Notes: generated by a model not told the origin, from the letters alone. DNA of 64,000 bases from Pontimonas salivibrio (GCF_002950575.1 NZ_CP026923.1:1488001-1552000); one strand, 5' to 3'. Positions 49,184 through 60,950 are shown, numbered from the stretch's first letter. A program made the numbers and translations.

Positions 49184-50272
49184 TTACAAGGACAGGCGGG
49201 CAGCTGCCGCTTCGATGTCGCCATCGGTGGCAGTGAGTGCGATCCGCACATGCTGATTTCCCGCTGGGCCATAAAAATGCCCCGGTGTGACCAACACTCC
49301 GCGTGTCGCGACGTCCATCACCGTGTCCATGGCGAGTTGGTCAGCCGTTGCCCAGATATAGAGCCCTGCATCACCTCCGGTGATGCGAAGCCCGGCAGCC
49401 AGGACTGCCGGGGTCAACACTTCACGCCGACGGTGATAACGCTGTCGAATGTCGTCCACGTGGGACGAATCACCCAGTGCCACCCGAAGCACCTGACGGA
49501 TCGGCTCCGGCGACATTAAACCCAGGTGGCGCCTAGCCAACACAATGGGGTCAATCACGCCGGGGTCACCCGCCAGCATCGCCCCGCGGTAGCCAGCGAG
49601 GTTAGATTGTTTGGACAGCGAATACAGTGCGACCAGCCCGGTGAGGTCACCGCCGGTCACCTCATCGCACAATAGTGAGGGTGAATGTGGTTGGGAGCCA
49701 GACCCCAGCAGGGCGTAACATTCGTCACTGGCTAACACAGCACCCAACTGCCTCGCGCGGGCCACAGCCCGCTGGAGCTGTTCGATGCTGAGGACTTCGC
49801 CTGTGGGGTTCCCGGGCGAGTTCAACCAGACAAGCTTTGTCCCCTCCGGCCACGAGTCAGGGTCGTCACTGGCACGGCTTTGTGCTCCGACCAGTGTGGC
49901 CCCCACCTGGTAGGTCGGGTAGGCAATACGCGGATACACCACGGCGTCTTGGGGTCCAAGACCTAACAGCAGTGGTAGAAGCCCCACCATTTCTTTGGAA
50001 CCAATGGTGGGAAACACTCCCTCGGCACTCACCCCAGTGGCCCCTCGAACCTGATGCCACCAGGCCACCAGGTCATCCCTGGTCGCCTGTGAGCCGCGAA
50101 CTGTGGGATAACCGGGGGCATTACTGGCTTCAGCCAGGGCCTGCTGGAGAAGCCCCGGGGTGTCATCCACCGGTGAGCCCACCGACAAGTCAATGAGGCC
50201 TTCAGGGTGTTCTGAGGCGAGGCTTTTCGCTGGCCCCAGTTCATCCCAGGGGAAATCGGGCAATCTCAGCAT
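49184..50272 (-). CDS. dapC: Succinyldiaminopimelate aminotransferase
   Basis: 362 residues, class I PLP aminotransferase. The PLP lysine lies in ALYSLSKQSNLAGYRGAM, the substrate/PLP region in VWLNSPGNPTGEVL, and the Asp contact in LASDECYALLG. The actinobacterial DapC subgroup is recognised by FPWDELGPAK at the N-terminus and by location after fdxA. It converts N-succinyl-2-amino-6-ketopimelate to N-succinyl-LL-diaminopimelate. Its start is 12 bases after the fdxA stop. A six-base-arm palindrome (GTCCTT-AC-AAGGAC, 49180-49193) straddles its stop codon. Confidence 0.9.
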   Translation of the reverse strand: MLRLPDFPWDELGPAKSLASEHPEGLIDLSVGSPVDDTPGLLQQALAEASNAPGYPTVRGSQATRDDLVAWWHQVRGATGVSAEGVFPTIGSKEMVGLLPLLLGLGPQDAVVYPRIAYPTYQVGATLVGAQSRASDDPDSWPEGTKLVWLNSPGNPTGEVLSIEQLQRAVARARQLGAVLASDECYALLGSGSQPHSPSLLCDEVTGGDLTGLVALYSLSKQSNLAGYRGAMLAGDPGVIDPIVLARRHLGLMSPEPIRQVLRVALGDSSHVDDIRQRYHRRREVLTPAVLAAGLRITGGDAGLYIWATADQLAMDTVMDVATRGVLVTPGHFYGPAGNQHVRIALTATDGDIEAAAARLSL

Positions 50273-50281
50273 GGTCGCTGG

Positions 50282-50287
50282 AGGCTA
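50282..50287 (-). promoter_or_regulatory. Possible -10 element overlapping the fdxA stop codon
   Basis: TAGCCT on the minus strand, nine bases before the dapC ATG. Its first three bases are the fdxA stop codon. Confidence 0.3.
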
Positions 50288-50602
50288 GTTCTGGGGAGGA
50301 AGCGCTTTGATGATGGGGTGGTCATCTTCGATGACGCCGACTTTCGCCGCACCACCTGGTGAGCCCACCTCGATGAAAAAGTCCACGTTGGCTGTGTAGT
50401 ACTCGGCCCATTTTTCGGGAACGTCGTCTTCGTAGTAAATCGCCTCGACCGGGCAGACCGGTTCGCACGCACCACAGTCCACACATTCATCGGGGTGGAT
50501 GTAAAGCATCCGTTCACCCTCGTAAATGCAGTCAACGGGACATTCGTCGATGCAGGCACGATCTTTCACATCGACACAGGGAAGGGCAATTACATACGTC
50601 AC
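50285..50602 (-). CDS. fdxA: Ferredoxin (7Fe type)
   Basis: 105 residues. Cysteines at 9, 17, 21, 25 and 40, 43, 46, 50 match the actinobacterial seven-iron FdxA, binding one [3Fe-4S] and one [4Fe-4S] cluster (DECPVDCIYEG and ECVDCGACEPVCPVEAI). It carries electrons in the cytoplasm. It is located between a small membrane protein gene (three-base gap) and dapC (12-base gap); the fdxA-dapC pairing is common in Actinobacteria. Confidence 0.95.
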   Translation of the reverse strand: MTYVIALPCVDVKDRACIDECPVDCIYEGERMLYIHPDECVDCGACEPVCPVEAIYYEDDVPEKWAEYYTANVDFFIEVGSPGGAAKVGVIEDDHPIIKALPPQN

Positions 50603-50605
50603 CGA

Positions 50606-50992
50606 CTAGTCCCCCTCTCGTGTAGGCCTGGCTCCATCGTATCGCGCGGCGCTGGGAAGCTTCGGCCACGCCAACACCACTAACGCAATCACGACAACCC
50701 CCAAGGTCAGTCCATAACCCAGCGGTTCGGCCACAACAACAAACGAACCACCGAGGCCCGCGGAGAGCACCATTTGGGTCACCAGCACACCCAACACCCC
50801 GGAGAGGGCGAGGGTTCGATTTCTTCCCAGCACACGAAGCCCCATCACGTAAGCGGCGACCAACACTAACCCCAGGATGAGCCCCAATGGCGGCAGGCTT
50901 CGGTGGTGGAGGGTTACCACTGCTCCAATAAACACGCCTGCGACGAATGCGCCGAGGGCGGGAAGTGTCGCCGAAATGACCGTGTGGGCCAT
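50606..50992 (-). CDS. Small membrane protein (DUF6113-like)
   Basis: 128 residues with about four hydrophobic helices (about 5-28, 33-52, 60-80 and 85-108) and a short basic tail. It resembles the small integral membrane proteins found before fdxA in Microbacteriaceae, tentatively DUF6113; the function is unknown. Its start abuts the ilvE stop with no gap, and fdxA follows after three bases, so the genes are very likely co-transcribed and coupled. Confidence 0.7.
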   Translation of the reverse strand: MAHTVISATLPALGAFVAGVFIGAVVTLHHRSLPPLGLILGLVLVAAYVMGLRVLGRNRTLALSGVLGVLVTQMVLSAGLGGSFVVVAEPLGYGLTLGVVVIALVVLAWPKLPSAARYDGARPTREGD

Positions 50993-52108
50993 TTAGCCAT
51001 CGAGGCGGAACATCCACCCGTAAGGATCGGGTTGACGTCCGTATTGAATGTCCGTGAGTTTTTCGCGAAGCGCGAGTGTGAGTGGTCCAGCCGGCTGATC
51101 CAAATCACCGATCGTGAAATCTTTCGATTTCAACTGCCCAATCGGTGTCACCACCGCCGCGGTACCGCACGCGAACGCTTCGACAATGTCGCCCGATTCG
51201 ACTCCGTCCCGCCATTCTTCGAGCGTCACCGGCCGGCGCTCCACAGTGTGCCCGGCATCTTCTGCAAGCTGCAAAATGGAGTCCCTGGTGATGCCCTGCA
51301 AGATGGTGTCGCTTTGCGGGGTCACCACTCGGCCGTCCTTGTACACCAGGACGATATTCATACCGCCCAACTCTTCGAGGTATTTTCCTTCCACAGAGTC
51401 CAGAAACAACACTTGAGCGCAACCGTGTTCGGCGGCCTCTGCCTGAGCGACCAGCGACGCAGCATAGTTGCCACCGGTTTTTGCCTGACCGGTTCCGCCC
51501 TTCCCTGCACGGGAATAGTCGGTGGAAAGCCAAATCGAGACCGGCTTTACTCCGCCACTGAAGTAGGGCCCTGCCGGAGCAGCAATGATGTAGAAGGCGA
51601 CCTTTTTGGCAGCACGCACCCCCAAGAACGCTTCCTTGGCATACATATACGGTCGGATATACAAACTCATTTCGGGAGCGCTTGGCACCCAGGCACCATC
51701 AACGGCAATGAGTTGTTTCAGCGACTCCAAGAAGTAGTCGGCTGGCAGTTCGGGCAGTGCCATGCGCTTCGCGGAGCGTTGCATGCGAAGCGCATTCTGA
51801 TCGGGTCGAAACGACCAAATGCTGCCATCGGCGTGACGGTACGCCTTCAAGCCTTCGAAGATCTCCTGCCCGTAGTGCAACACAGCCGCTGCAGGGTCCA
51901 TTGCAATAGGACCGTAAGGCTGGACGCGGGGCCGGTGCCAACCACCTTTTTCTGACCAGCAAATATCGACCATGTGGTCGGTAAAGACCGAGCCAAAAGG
52001 CGGGTCGGCGAGAATCGCATCCCGCTCGGCCGCGGGCATTGGTGAGTCGTTGTGGCTGACCTGAAACACGAGGTCTTTTGGCGCCATCTGAAGCGGAATG
52101 GTCATCAT
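50993..52108 (-). CDS. ilvE: Branched-chain amino acid aminotransferase
   Basis: 371 residues, class IV PLP aminotransferase. The PLP lysine lies in GTGQAKTGGNYAASLVAQ. Other family marks are LFLDSVEGKYLEELGGMN and a phosphate-binding TSDTI-like turn (PQSDTILQGITRDSIL). It performs the last step of valine, leucine and isoleucine synthesis and the first step of their breakdown, using 2-oxoglutarate/glutamate. The start is one of two tandem ATGs behind AAGGA. A -10-like TAGACT (minus strand, 52141-52146) lies in the 68-base gap after leuB. Confidence 0.93.
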   Translation of the reverse strand: MMTIPLQMAPKDLVFQVSHNDSPMPAAERDAILADPPFGSVFTDHMVDICWSEKGGWHRPRVQPYGPIAMDPAAAVLHYGQEIFEGLKAYRHADGSIWSFRPDQNALRMQRSAKRMALPELPADYFLESLKQLIAVDGAWVPSAPEMSLYIRPYMYAKEAFLGVRAAKKVAFYIIAAPAGPYFSGGVKPVSIWLSTDYSRAGKGGTGQAKTGGNYAASLVAQAEAAEHGCAQVLFLDSVEGKYLEELGGMNIVLVYKDGRVVTPQSDTILQGITRDSILQLAEDAGHTVERRPVTLEEWRDGVESGDIVEAFACGTAAVVTPIGQLKSKDFTIGDLDQPAGPLTLALREKLTDIQYGRQPDPYGWMFRLDG

Positions 52109-52176
52109 TACATCCTTGAACCAACGAGAGTGTTGGCGTGAGTCTAGTGCCTTAGAGGTGAGCCATTCTGGGCGAA

Positions 52177-53217
52177 TTAGTCGAGGTGCGCCCTAATGGC
52201 CGCACCCACCTCACTGGTGGAACGAGGTCCGTCACGCAGCACCAAATCCTGATCGACCGCTCTGACAACCGCCTCGGCTCGGTCTTTATGGCCGAGGTGG
52301 TCCAACAGGATGGCCGTGGAGAGGATTGCCGCGGTGGGATCAGCCGTGTGAGTACCCGCAATATCGGGCGCTGAACCGTGGACTGGTTCAAACATGCTGG
52401 GGAATTGGCCCTCCGGGTTGATGTTTCCGGATGCGGAAAGGCCAATACCGCCACCAATGGCGGCAGCAAGGTCGGTGACAATGTCACCAAAAAGGTTGTC
52501 GGTGACCACCACATCAAAACGGCTCGGATCGGTCACCAAATAAATCATCATGGCGTCAATGTGTGCATAGTCGACACTGACGTCCGGGAAATCGGGAGCC
52601 ACCCGATCGACGGTGCGCTGCCACAGCGAGCCCGCAAAGCCCAATACGTTGGTTTTGTGCACGAGGGTGAGCCTTTTGCGCCTAATCATTGCCGTCTGGA
52701 AGGCGTAGCGCACAACCCGCTCCACACCAAAAGCGGTATTCACTGACACTTCCGTGGCCACCTCGTGGGGAGTATTCACCCGAAGCGCGCCACCATTTCC
52801 CGTGTAGGGGCCTTCAGTTCCTTCTCGCACCACCACAAAGTCGATGGCTCCAGGGTCGGCCAAGGGTGAGGCAACTCCTGCGGGCAGTCGCGTCGGGCGC
52901 AAGTTCACGTAGTGGTCAAACGCGAAACGCAATTTGAGCAGAAGACCCCGCTCGACGATTCCCCCCGCGAGGCGGGCGTCTCTGGGGTCACCGCCGACAG
53001 CGCCCAAGATGAGGGCGTCGTGGGTGGCCAGTGCGCCCAGTGTCTCCTCGGGAAGCACTCGACCGGTTTCCAGGTAGTGGTTGGCACCCAGTGGGTAGTC
53101 CTCGGTGTGAATATCCAGAACACCACCGAGTGCCACCCGGAGGGTTTCTAACGCTTCTGTGGTGACTTCTGGACCAATACCGTCTCCGGGGATGACCCCG
53201 AGGTTCAGTGTGGACAT
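52177..53217 (-). CDS. leuB: 3-Isopropylmalate dehydrogenase
   Basis: 346 residues, the shorter actinobacterial type. The N-terminus reads [18 protein letters not shown], the substrate-binding basic region is [15 protein letters not shown], and the metal and NAD contacts are [21 protein letters not shown] and the C-terminal [11 protein letters not shown]. It oxidises and decarboxylates 3-isopropylmalate in leucine synthesis. AGGGGGAG precedes the start, nine bases after the serA stop, so the two form an operon. No leuA, leuC or leuD is in the window. Confidence 0.93.
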   Translation of the reverse strand: MSTLNLGVIPGDGIGPEVTTEALETLRVALGGVLDIHTEDYPLGANHYLETGRVLPEETLGALATHDALILGAVGGDPRDARLAGGIVERGLLLKLRFAFDHYVNLRPTRLPAGVASPLADPGAIDFVVVREGTEGPYTGNGGALRVNTPHEVATEVSVNTAFGVERVVRYAFQTAMIRRKRLTLVHKTNVLGFAGSLWQRTVDRVAPDFPDVSVDYAHIDAMMIYLVTDPSRFDVVVTDNLFGDIVTDLAAAIGGGIGLSASGNINPEGQFPSMFEPVHGSAPDIAGTHTADPTAAILSTAILLDHLGHKDRAEAVVRAVDQDLVLRDGPRSTSEVGAAIRAHLD

Positions 53218-53226
53218 GTTCTCCCC

Positions 53227-54819
53227 CTAAAGTTCCAGAATTTCGATGGCCCGCATGACCCTGGCGTCAATGGCTTTGGCCACTCGTTCCAGAATCTCGT
53301 CATCGACGCGACTGTCTACGGTGAGAACGCTGAGTGCTTCACCGCCGGCACTCTCCCGGGCAATCTGCATTCCGGCGATATTGATGTGGTGTTCACCAAA
53401 CTCTCTACCGTAGACGGCGACAATTCCTGGCCGATCGGCATACATCATCACAATGTGGTGCTCGGCCAGTGGCACCTCAATTTCGTAGCCATTAATTTCG
53501 GTCAGCTTCTGGGTGTTGTGTCGGCCCATGAGGGTTCCACACACTGAGACTGAACTGCCATCGCCCAACACTCCTCGAATCTCGAGAAGGTTGCGATAGG
53601 CGGGGCTGTCCGGGTCGGTGTGCATCGACACGGCCACACCACGCGATTCCGCCAACAGTGGCGCGTTCACGTAACTGACTTTTTCGCTCACGATGCGCTG
53701 GAAGATGCCCTTGAGCGCAGCGAGTTTCAACACACTGACATCGTGTTCGACAATTTCACCGCGCACAGTCACATCGATGCTGACCAGCGACGATTCACAC
53801 AGGCCGATAAAGACTTGGCCAAGGTTTTCCATTAACGAAATCCCGGGCTTCACACTTTGGTCGATCACACCACCGGCCACGTTGACCGCGTCCGGGACCA
53901 ATTCCCCACCCAGAGCTAAACGGACCGACCGCGCCACCGACACACCGGCTTTCTCTTGAGCTTCGTCAGTGGAGGCGCCCAAGTGGGGGGTCAAAATCAC
54001 ATTCGGTGCACTGAGCAGTGGTGAATCCACGGGGGGTTCGTTGACAAACACGTCCAAACCGGCGCCAGCAATGGCACCGGACTCGAGGGCCCGAACGAGG
54101 GCATCCTCGTCGATGATCCCACCACGGCTGGCGTTCACAATACGCAGTTCGGGCTTTGCCAGCGCAAACTGCTCGTCACTGATCATCCCCGTGGTCTCCG
54201 GGGTGCGGGGGATATGCACGGTGATGAAGTCGGAGCGAGCCATCACATCCTCAAGAGTGGTTAAGTCCACACCCATTTGCGCGGCCCTGGCTGGCTGAAC
54301 ATAAGGGTCATAACCAATCAGCGTTGCCCCAAAGCCTTGGAGGCGTTCGCACACCAGGGCGCCAATACGGCCTAAGCCAATGATGCCGATGGTTTTTTCG
54401 AACAGTTCCACACCGGAAAACGATGAGCGCTTCCACTGCCCATCCCGCATTGACTGGTGGGCCTGGGGGATGTGCCGGGCGAGAGAGAGAATGTGACCGA
54501 TGGCCAACTCTGCCGCGCTAATAATGTTCGACGTCGGTGCGTTCACCACCATCACGCCGGCCGTTGTGGCCGCCGCAATATCGACGTTATCTAACCCCAC
54601 CCCCGCGCGAGCGATCACTTTCAACTGGGGGGCATTGTCTAATGCTTCCTGGTCGATCTGTGTGGCCGAGCGGATCAACACCGCGTGGGCATCCTGAAGC
54701 GCGGCCAGTAACGCCTGCCGATCGGTGCCATCAACGTCACGGATATCAAAATCCGGTCCCAACGCCTCCCTCGTGGCGGGTGAAAGCACTTCGGCGATTA
54801 AGACAACAGGTTGTGCCAC
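53227..54819 (-). CDS. serA: D-3-Phosphoglycerate dehydrogenase
   Basis: 530 residues, the long type-I form. The NAD-binding motif is [17 protein letters not shown] (about 144-160), the catalytic Arg lies in [11 protein letters not shown], and the catalytic His in [13 protein letters not shown]. An intervening domain (about 320-450) and a C-terminal ACT domain (about 455-530) are present, allowing serine feedback inhibition as known for M. tuberculosis SerA. It starts serine synthesis from glycolysis. The GTG start is at 54819; AAAGG lies upstream. It is placed with leuB and the ilv genes. Confidence 0.94.
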   Translation of the reverse strand: MAQPVVLIAEVLSPATREALGPDFDIRDVDGTDRQALLAALQDAHAVLIRSATQIDQEALDNAPQLKVIARAGVGLDNVDIAAATTAGVMVVNAPTSNIISAAELAIGHILSLARHIPQAHQSMRDGQWKRSSFSGVELFEKTIGIIGLGRIGALVCERLQGFGATLIGYDPYVQPARAAQMGVDLTTLEDVMARSDFITVHIPRTPETTGMISDEQFALAKPELRIVNASRGGIIDEDALVRALESGAIAGAGLDVFVNEPPVDSPLLSAPNVILTPHLGASTDEAQEKAGVSVARSVRLALGGELVPDAVNVAGGVIDQSVKPGISLMENLGQVFIGLCESSLVSIDVTVRGEIVEHDVSVLKLAALKGIFQRIVSEKVSYVNAPLLAESRGVAVSMHTDPDSPAYRNLLEIRGVLGDGSSVSVCGTLMGRHNTQKLTEINGYEIEVPLAEHHIVMMYADRPGIVAVYGREFGEHHINIAGMQIARESAGGEALSVLTVDSRVDDEILERVAKAIDARVMRAIEILEL

Positions 54820-54940
54820 AAGGGGGCCTTTCTGTGCACTGACAACAATGAGTTCACGGGTGGCGGCGCATTATCTACAACCCCACTCAATCCACCTGCC
54901 AGCCTAGTTGAGCGAGGAAGGCAGAGTTTGATGGGGTGCA

Positions 54941-55267
54941 CTAATCCAACAGCGCCCGTAGTACATCGGCTCGCCACGCCTGCTCTGCGGCAATCAACGA
55001 CAGTGACAGGGTGGCTTGGACCGACAATGCAATCGCATAAATCACTGCCGCTTCGATAACGGACTGGCGACGCCAACCCCACCACAGTCCCAGCGCCCAC
55101 AACAACACAGGGACAATCACACCGGAAACCAACAAGACCCACGGTGTGGAATCGGCCACACCTAACGCGCTGTAGTAGGCGGGAAGGCCCAGCAGATTTC
55201 CGACGGCCTCCCACACATCCCAGACGATAAGGAGGACAAACAGCCCACTCAACACAACGCGCGACAT
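54941..55267 (-). CDS. Small membrane protein, hypothetical
   Basis: 108 residues with three hydrophobic helices (about 2-20, 36-58 and 68-90), Trp rich. It starts at an ATG whose A is the last base of the preceding gene's TGA, so the two are tightly coupled. No family is recognised. Longer frames reaching 55393 lack the membrane pattern and would overlap the upstream gene. The gap to serA (54820-54940) holds no feature I can identify. Confidence 0.7.
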   Translation of the reverse strand: MSRVVLSGLFVLLIVWDVWEAVGNLLGLPAYYSALGVADSTPWVLLVSGVIVPVLLWALGLWWGWRRQSVIEAAVIYAIALSVQATLSLSLIAAEQAWRADVLRALLD

Positions 55268-55698
55268 CACGGTGCCAACACCGCCGGCAGAATAAACGGC
55301 CACGGCAACAAGATCAGGAGACCGAGAAGCAGGAAGCCTCCACGTTTTCTCGCACTCCAGTTCGCCCCCAACCACACGGCCGCCACAAACCACAACGGGG
55401 TGGAAATGTAGGCGAGAAATTGCCCAAAACTAAACAGGGCTGCTTCAAGCCGGCTAGAAAACTGCGGAACAGGTTGCTGGGCTAAACCAATGACCCAGGC
55501 CAACGCCCACATCACGTACAGACCACCAAGCACCGCCGTGAGCCAGACACCTGGCTCACGGCCTCCTGACGTTTCGGCGGCTACTTGCTCATGGTCTCCA
55601 CCGTGTAGGTGGGGGTCAAGGTATTGCGAATCGTCGCTGCCTGGGCCCCAATCGAAGGCTTCGGCGTCGTCTGGTGAGGGTGTTCCCTGATTACTCAA
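55267..55698 (-). CDS. Small membrane protein, hypothetical
   Basis: 143 residues. The N-terminal 45 residues are acidic and His rich, followed by three predicted helices (about 52-72, 87-108 and 118-138). It has no recognisable family. It is 32 bases downstream of ilvC and coupled to the next small membrane gene by a TGATG junction. The pair may be an exporter or accessory membrane unit of the branched-chain amino acid cluster, but nothing in the sequence proves that. Confidence 0.72.
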   Translation of the reverse strand: MSNQGTPSPDDAEAFDWGPGSDDSQYLDPHLHGGDHEQVAAETSGGREPGVWLTAVLGGLYVMWALAWVIGLAQQPVPQFSSRLEAALFSFGQFLAYISTPLWFVAAVWLGANWSARKRGGFLLLGLLILLPWPFILPAVLAP

Positions 55699-55730
55699 CG
55701 ATTACCCAACCGAATCGAAACCTGTTGTGA

Positions 55731-56807
<1,077 letters not shown>

Positions 56808-57314
56808 TTAGTTCTTTCCCAGTCGCTCCGTAATCGACTTTGAGCCTCGGCCAATCGCCAACAGACCCGATTGGGCAATTTCTTTGATGCCGTAAGGCTC
56901 AAGGACGCGCAGTAGCGCGTTGATTTTCGCGGTGTCTCCGGTGACTTCGATGACTAAAGCATCAGTCACCACGTCGACCACGCGGGCACGGAAAAGATTG
57001 GTGGCTTCCAGGATTTGGGAACGAGTGGAGTTATCGACTCGCACTTTGATCAGCATGTGTTCGCGTTGAACAGAGGCTTCCGGGTCCAGTTCAACAATTT
57101 TGATGACGTTGACCAGTTTGTTCAACTGTTTGGTGACCTGTTCCAGCGGTAAACCTTCCACGTCGACCACCACGGTGATCCGGGATAGTCCTTCGATTTC
57201 GGTTTTGCCCACCGCGAGGGATTCAATATTGAATCCTCGCCGGGCAAACAGCCCCGCAACGCGGGTGAGCAAACCGGGCTTGTCCTCCACCAGGAGGCTC
57301 AACACGTGCTGCAC
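56808..57314 (-). CDS. ilvN: Acetolactate synthase small subunit
   Basis: 168 residues. The N-terminal ACT domain (HVLSLLVEDKPGLLTRVAGL, RRGFNIESLAVG) is the valine-binding feedback site. The C-terminal domain (residues about 80-160) activates the catalytic subunit. Three bases separate it from ilvB upstream. It lacks catalytic residues of its own, as expected for the family. Confidence 0.94.
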   Translation of the reverse strand: MQHVLSLLVEDKPGLLTRVAGLFARRGFNIESLAVGKTEIEGLSRITVVVDVEGLPLEQVTKQLNKLVNVIKIVELDPEASVQREHMLIKVRVDNSTRSQILEATNLFRARVVDVVTDALVIEVTGDTAKINALLRVLEPYGIKEIAQSGLLAIGRGSKSITERLGKN

Positions 57315-57317
57315 GGA

Positions 57318-59135
57318 TTACTCCTCGTCCCACTGGGGTGCGTGTTCACGGGCGTACTGCACTTGAGAGTTGCCGACTCCCTGGGGAACCATCGGCCACA
57401 CCATCGAGTCGCGCGAAACGATGAAGTCGAGCACCACGGGGCGGTCGTTGGTTTCCATCGCGAGTTTGATCGCCGGTTCCACTTCTTCTTTCGTGGTCAC
57501 CCGGATACCCAGTGCCCCGTAGGAGTCAGCGAGTTTCACAAAATCGGGCACCATGGCGGTGTCGTGTCCGGTGTTCAGGTCGGTGTGTGAGTGGCGGCCG
57601 TCATAGAACAGTGTTTGCCATTGGCGCACCATTCCGAGGGAAGAGTTGTTAATGATCGCCACTTTGATGGGGATGTTGTTAATGGTGCAGGTGGCCAGTT
57701 CCTGATTGGTCATCTGGAAACAGCCGTCGCCGTCGATTGCCCACACCAGGCGATCGGGTTGGGCGACTTTTGCGCCCATCGCCGCGGGAACGGAGTAGCC
57801 CATCGTTCCTGCTCCCCCCGAGTTCAACCACGAGCCAGGGCGTTCGTATTTGATGAACTGTGCGGCCCACATTTGGTGTTGGCCGACGCCTGCGGCGTAG
57901 ACGGCCTCGGGCCCACCCATTTCGCCAATTTTTTGAATCACCCATTGGGGTGAAAGCAGGCCGTCGTCTGGTTCGTCGTAACCCAGTGGGTACTGCTCTT
58001 TCAGGGTGTTGAGCCTGGTCCACCAGTCGGAGTAGTCGGGGGTGTGTGTGGCAGCCGCTTCTTCAAACGCGGGCAGCAAATCTTTCAACACGTCTTTGGC
58101 GTCACCGACGATGGGGACGTCTGCGTGACGGATTTTGCCAATTTCTGCCGGGTCGATATCGATGTGGACGACTTTTGCCCCGGGGGCAAAGTCGGAAACC
58201 TTTCCGGTCACACGGTCATCAAAGCGTGAACCAATAGCAACCAGCAGGTCAGATTCTTGGAAGGACAGCACGGCGGGGACGGTGCCGTGCATTCCGGGCA
58301 TGCCCAGGTTGAGGGGGTTGGAGTCGGGGAACACGCCTCTGGCCATCAATGTGGTGACCACGGGCGCACCGGTGCGGTTGGCAAAGGCAAGCAGTTCGTC
58401 TTGTGCTCCGGCCCGAATACAACCGCCGCCGACATACAACACCGGGCGCTTGGCTTCTGCCAGGAGCTGCGCGGCTGCCTGGATTTGTTTTTGGTTGGCT
58501 TTGGTGACCGGGTGGTATCCGGGCAGCTCCAAATCGTCAGGCCACACAAAAGGTGCCGATTTTTGCTGCGCGTCTTTGGTCACGTCGACCAGGACGGGCC
58601 CAGGGCGACCCGTGGTGGCAATGTGGACGGCGGCTTTGATCACTCGCGGCACATCTTCTGGTTTCGTCACCAAGAAGGAATGTTTGGTAATCGGCATCGT
58701 CACACCGGAAATGTCGACTTCTTGGAAGGCGTCCGTCCCCATGGAGGTGGAGAACACCTGACCGGTGATGGCCAGCATCGGCACCGAATCCATGTAGGCA
58801 TCGGCGATAGCAGTGACCAGGTTTGTTGCACCCGGGCCAGAAGTGGCGATGGCCACACCGAGGCGACCCGAGGACGCTGCGTAACCTTCGGCGGCGTGAC
58901 CGGCACCCTGTTCGTGTCGCACCAAAATGTGTCGGATTGTGTCCGCCGCACCCATCAGCTCGTCATAGAAGGGCATGATGGCACCGCCGGGGAGACCAAA
59001 AACATCTTTAATTCCCAGCAGTTCAAGGGATTTCAGGATCGCTCCAGAGCCAGTCAACATGGGGGCGTCGTCAGGAACGACCGCGGCGTTAGCGGCCGCG
59101 GCGTCGTGATCCATCTGGGTGGCGGTGTCAGTCAT
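57318..59135 (-). CDS. ilvB: Acetolactate synthase large subunit
   Basis: 605 residues, a thiamine-diphosphate enzyme. The conserved Glu lies in [15 protein letters not shown], the FAD/quinone-like domain is in the middle, and the ThDP/Mg motif reads [19 protein letters not shown] with the NN at [12 protein letters not shown]. It joins two pyruvates, or pyruvate and 2-oxobutyrate. It heads ilvBNC, 39 bases after the ilvD stop. Its start ATG is preceded by GAGTGAGA, a modest ribosome site. No attenuator peptide is seen upstream. Confidence 0.95.
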   Translation of the reverse strand: MTDTATQMDHDAAAANAAVVPDDAPMLTGSGAILKSLELLGIKDVFGLPGGAIMPFYDELMGAADTIRHILVRHEQGAGHAAEGYAASSGRLGVAIATSGPGATNLVTAIADAYMDSVPMLAITGQVFSTSMGTDAFQEVDISGVTMPITKHSFLVTKPEDVPRVIKAAVHIATTGRPGPVLVDVTKDAQQKSAPFVWPDDLELPGYHPVTKANQKQIQAAAQLLAEAKRPVLYVGGGCIRAGAQDELLAFANRTGAPVVTTLMARGVFPDSNPLNLGMPGMHGTVPAVLSFQESDLLVAIGSRFDDRVTGKVSDFAPGAKVVHIDIDPAEIGKIRHADVPIVGDAKDVLKDLLPAFEEAAATHTPDYSDWWTRLNTLKEQYPLGYDEPDDGLLSPQWVIQKIGEMGGPEAVYAAGVGQHQMWAAQFIKYERPGSWLNSGGAGTMGYSVPAAMGAKVAQPDRLVWAIDGDGCFQMTNQELATCTINNIPIKVAIINNSSLGMVRQWQTLFYDGRHSHTDLNTGHDTAMVPDFVKLADSYGALGIRVTTKEEVEPAIKLAMETNDRPVVLDFIVSRDSMVWPMVPQGVGNSQVQYAREHAPQWDEE

Positions 59136-59174
59136 CGTCTCAATCTCACTCGAAGTCGGCGGAAAACAAAGGCA

Positions 59175-60869
59175 TTAGCCCGTGACGGCTCCTTCAGCGG
59201 CGGAGCGCACGAGCTTGCGATATTTGGCGAGCACGCCGCGGGTGTAGTGGGGGGGCAGAGGCTCGAAGCCCTCCTGGCGTGCGCTCAACTCGTCGGCATC
59301 GACCAGTAGGTCGATACTGCGAGCCGGAATGTCGACCCGAATCAGATCACCATCTCTCACGAAAGCAATAGGACCTGCGTCCACGGCTTCCGGAGCGATG
59401 TGGCCGATGCACAGGCCGGTTGTGCCGCCTGAGAATCGTCCGTCGGTCAACAGTAATACATCCTTACCTAAGCCCGCACCCTTAATAGCTGCGGTAATGG
59501 CCAGCATTTCACGCATACCCGGGCCACCTTTAGGGCCTTCGTAGCGAATAACAATGACGTCCCCGGCGTTGATTGTGCCTTCGGTGAGGGCATCCATCGC
59601 GGCGCGCTCGCGCTCGAATACCCGGGCAGGACCCTCGAACGTTGCGAGGTCGAAGCCTGCGGTTTTCACCACCGCACCCTCGGGAGCCATGGAGCCCTTC
59701 AAGATGGTGATTCCCCCGGTGGGGTGAACGGGGTTAGAAAACTCGCGGAGCACTTCGCCGTCAATGGCATCGGGGTTCAGCTCTTTAAGGTTCTCCGCCA
59801 TCGTCTTACCGGTCACGGTCACGGCATCGCCGTGGAGTAAACCTTCATCGAGGAGGGCTTTCAGGAGCACGGGGATACCACCGTGACGGTCGACATCGTT
59901 CATCACGTAGTGACCAAACGGCTTCAGGTCGCCCACGTGGGGGGTCTTGTCGCCAATACGGTTGAAGTCATCAAGAGTCAGTGGCACACCCGCTTCGTTG
60001 GCAATAGCCAAAAGGTGCAACACGGCGTTGGTGGAGCCACCCAGTGCCATCAAAATGGTGATGGCATTTTCGAAGGCTTCCAAGGTGAGGATGTCGCTGG
60101 AGCGAAGACCCAGTCGCATCATGTTCACGACGGCTTCACCCGAGCGGTGGGCGTAAAGATCTCGCCGGCGGTCGAACGATGCGGGCGACGCGGAACCGGG
60201 CAAGCTCATGCCGAGTGCTTCGGCGATACTCGACATGGTGTTGGCGGTATACATACCGCCACACGCACCTTCACCGGGGGCAAACGCACATTCGATGCGC
60301 TTGGCGTCCTCTTCTGACATCAAACCGGCTTTCACCGCACCGACCGCTTCAAACGAGTCGATGATGGTGATGTCTTTTTCGGTACCGTCGCTCAGTTTGA
60401 CCCACCCTGGCGCAATCGAGCCGGCGTAGAGGAACACCGAAGCGAGATCGAGCCGGGCAGCGGCCATCAACATCCCGGGGATTGACTTATCGCAGCCGGC
60501 CAGAAGCACTGAACCGTCGAGGCGTTCCGCCTGCATCACCGTTTCCACCGAGTCAGCGATGACTTCGCGGGAAACGAGCGAGAAGTGCATGCCCTCGTGC
60601 CCCATGGAAATGCCGTCCGAGACGGAGACGGTCCCGAACTGCAGGGGGTAACCACCACCAGTAAATACGCCCTCTTTGGCGGCCTGCGCAAGGCGTCCTA
60701 ATGACAAGTTGCAGGGAGTAATTTCGTTCCACGAACTGGCGATACCAATTTGGGGCTTATCCCAGTCGTCATCGCCCATTCCCACGGCGCGGAGCATTCC
60801 GCGCGAGGTGGTGGCTTCAATGCCGTCGGTGACATCGCGCGAACGCGGTTTCATATCAGGGTTGGTCAT
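59175..60869 (-). CDS. ilvD: Dihydroxyacid dehydratase
   Basis: 564 residues. Cluster-ligand cysteines are visible in [23 protein letters not shown] and [14 protein letters not shown]; the family ending contains [19 protein letters not shown]. It dehydrates dihydroxyacids to the 2-oxoacids of valine and isoleucine. ATG 60869 follows TAGACT by seven bases, so it is probably leaderless and heads the ilvD-ilvBNC run. The set of ilv genes here makes valine from pyruvate complete together with ilvE. Confidence 0.95.
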   Translation of the reverse strand: MTNPDMKPRSRDVTDGIEATTSRGMLRAVGMGDDDWDKPQIGIASSWNEITPCNLSLGRLAQAAKEGVFTGGGYPLQFGTVSVSDGISMGHEGMHFSLVSREVIADSVETVMQAERLDGSVLLAGCDKSIPGMLMAAARLDLASVFLYAGSIAPGWVKLSDGTEKDITIIDSFEAVGAVKAGLMSEEDAKRIECAFAPGEGACGGMYTANTMSSIAEALGMSLPGSASPASFDRRRDLYAHRSGEAVVNMMRLGLRSSDILTLEAFENAITILMALGGSTNAVLHLLAIANEAGVPLTLDDFNRIGDKTPHVGDLKPFGHYVMNDVDRHGGIPVLLKALLDEGLLHGDAVTVTGKTMAENLKELNPDAIDGEVLREFSNPVHPTGGITILKGSMAPEGAVVKTAGFDLATFEGPARVFERERAAMDALTEGTINAGDVIVIRYEGPKGGPGMREMLAITAAIKGAGLGKDVLLLTDGRFSGGTTGLCIGHIAPEAVDAGPIAFVRDGDLIRVDIPARSIDLLVDADELSARQEGFEPLPPHYTRGVLAKYRKLVRSAAEGAVTG

Positions 60870-60876
60870 GCCCGAA

Positions 60877-60905
60877 AGTCTATCGCCGTGTCCTGGAAGC
60901 TGTAA
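60877..60905 (-). promoter_or_regulatory. ilvD promoter
   Basis: On the minus strand: TTACAG (60900-60905), 17-base spacer, TAGACT (60877-60882), then seven bases to the ilvD ATG. This is the best-formed of the leaderless promoters in the window. Confidence 0.6.
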
Positions 60906-60929
60906 GGGACGCCCGAAGGGCGCCCCTTA
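60903..60929 (-). terminator. Hairpin between the collagen-like gene and ilvD
   Basis: TAAGGG-A-CGCCC and GGGCG-C-CCCTTA form a stem with one A-C mismatch and a GAA loop. It lies 22 bases past the collagen-like gene on the minus strand, and its edge touches the ilvD -35. Confidence 0.5.
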
Positions 60930-60950
60930 TCGCAGTGATTGGGTGGAGAT

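Noticed and set aside
50903-51955. Open frame (about 350 codons) on the plus strand opposite ilvE
   Set aside because: It overlaps ilvE almost completely in antisense, and its composition is that of a shadow frame.
58257-59309. Long open frame (about 350 codons) on the plus strand opposite ilvB
   Set aside because: A high-GC antisense shadow of ilvB with no domain or start signal.
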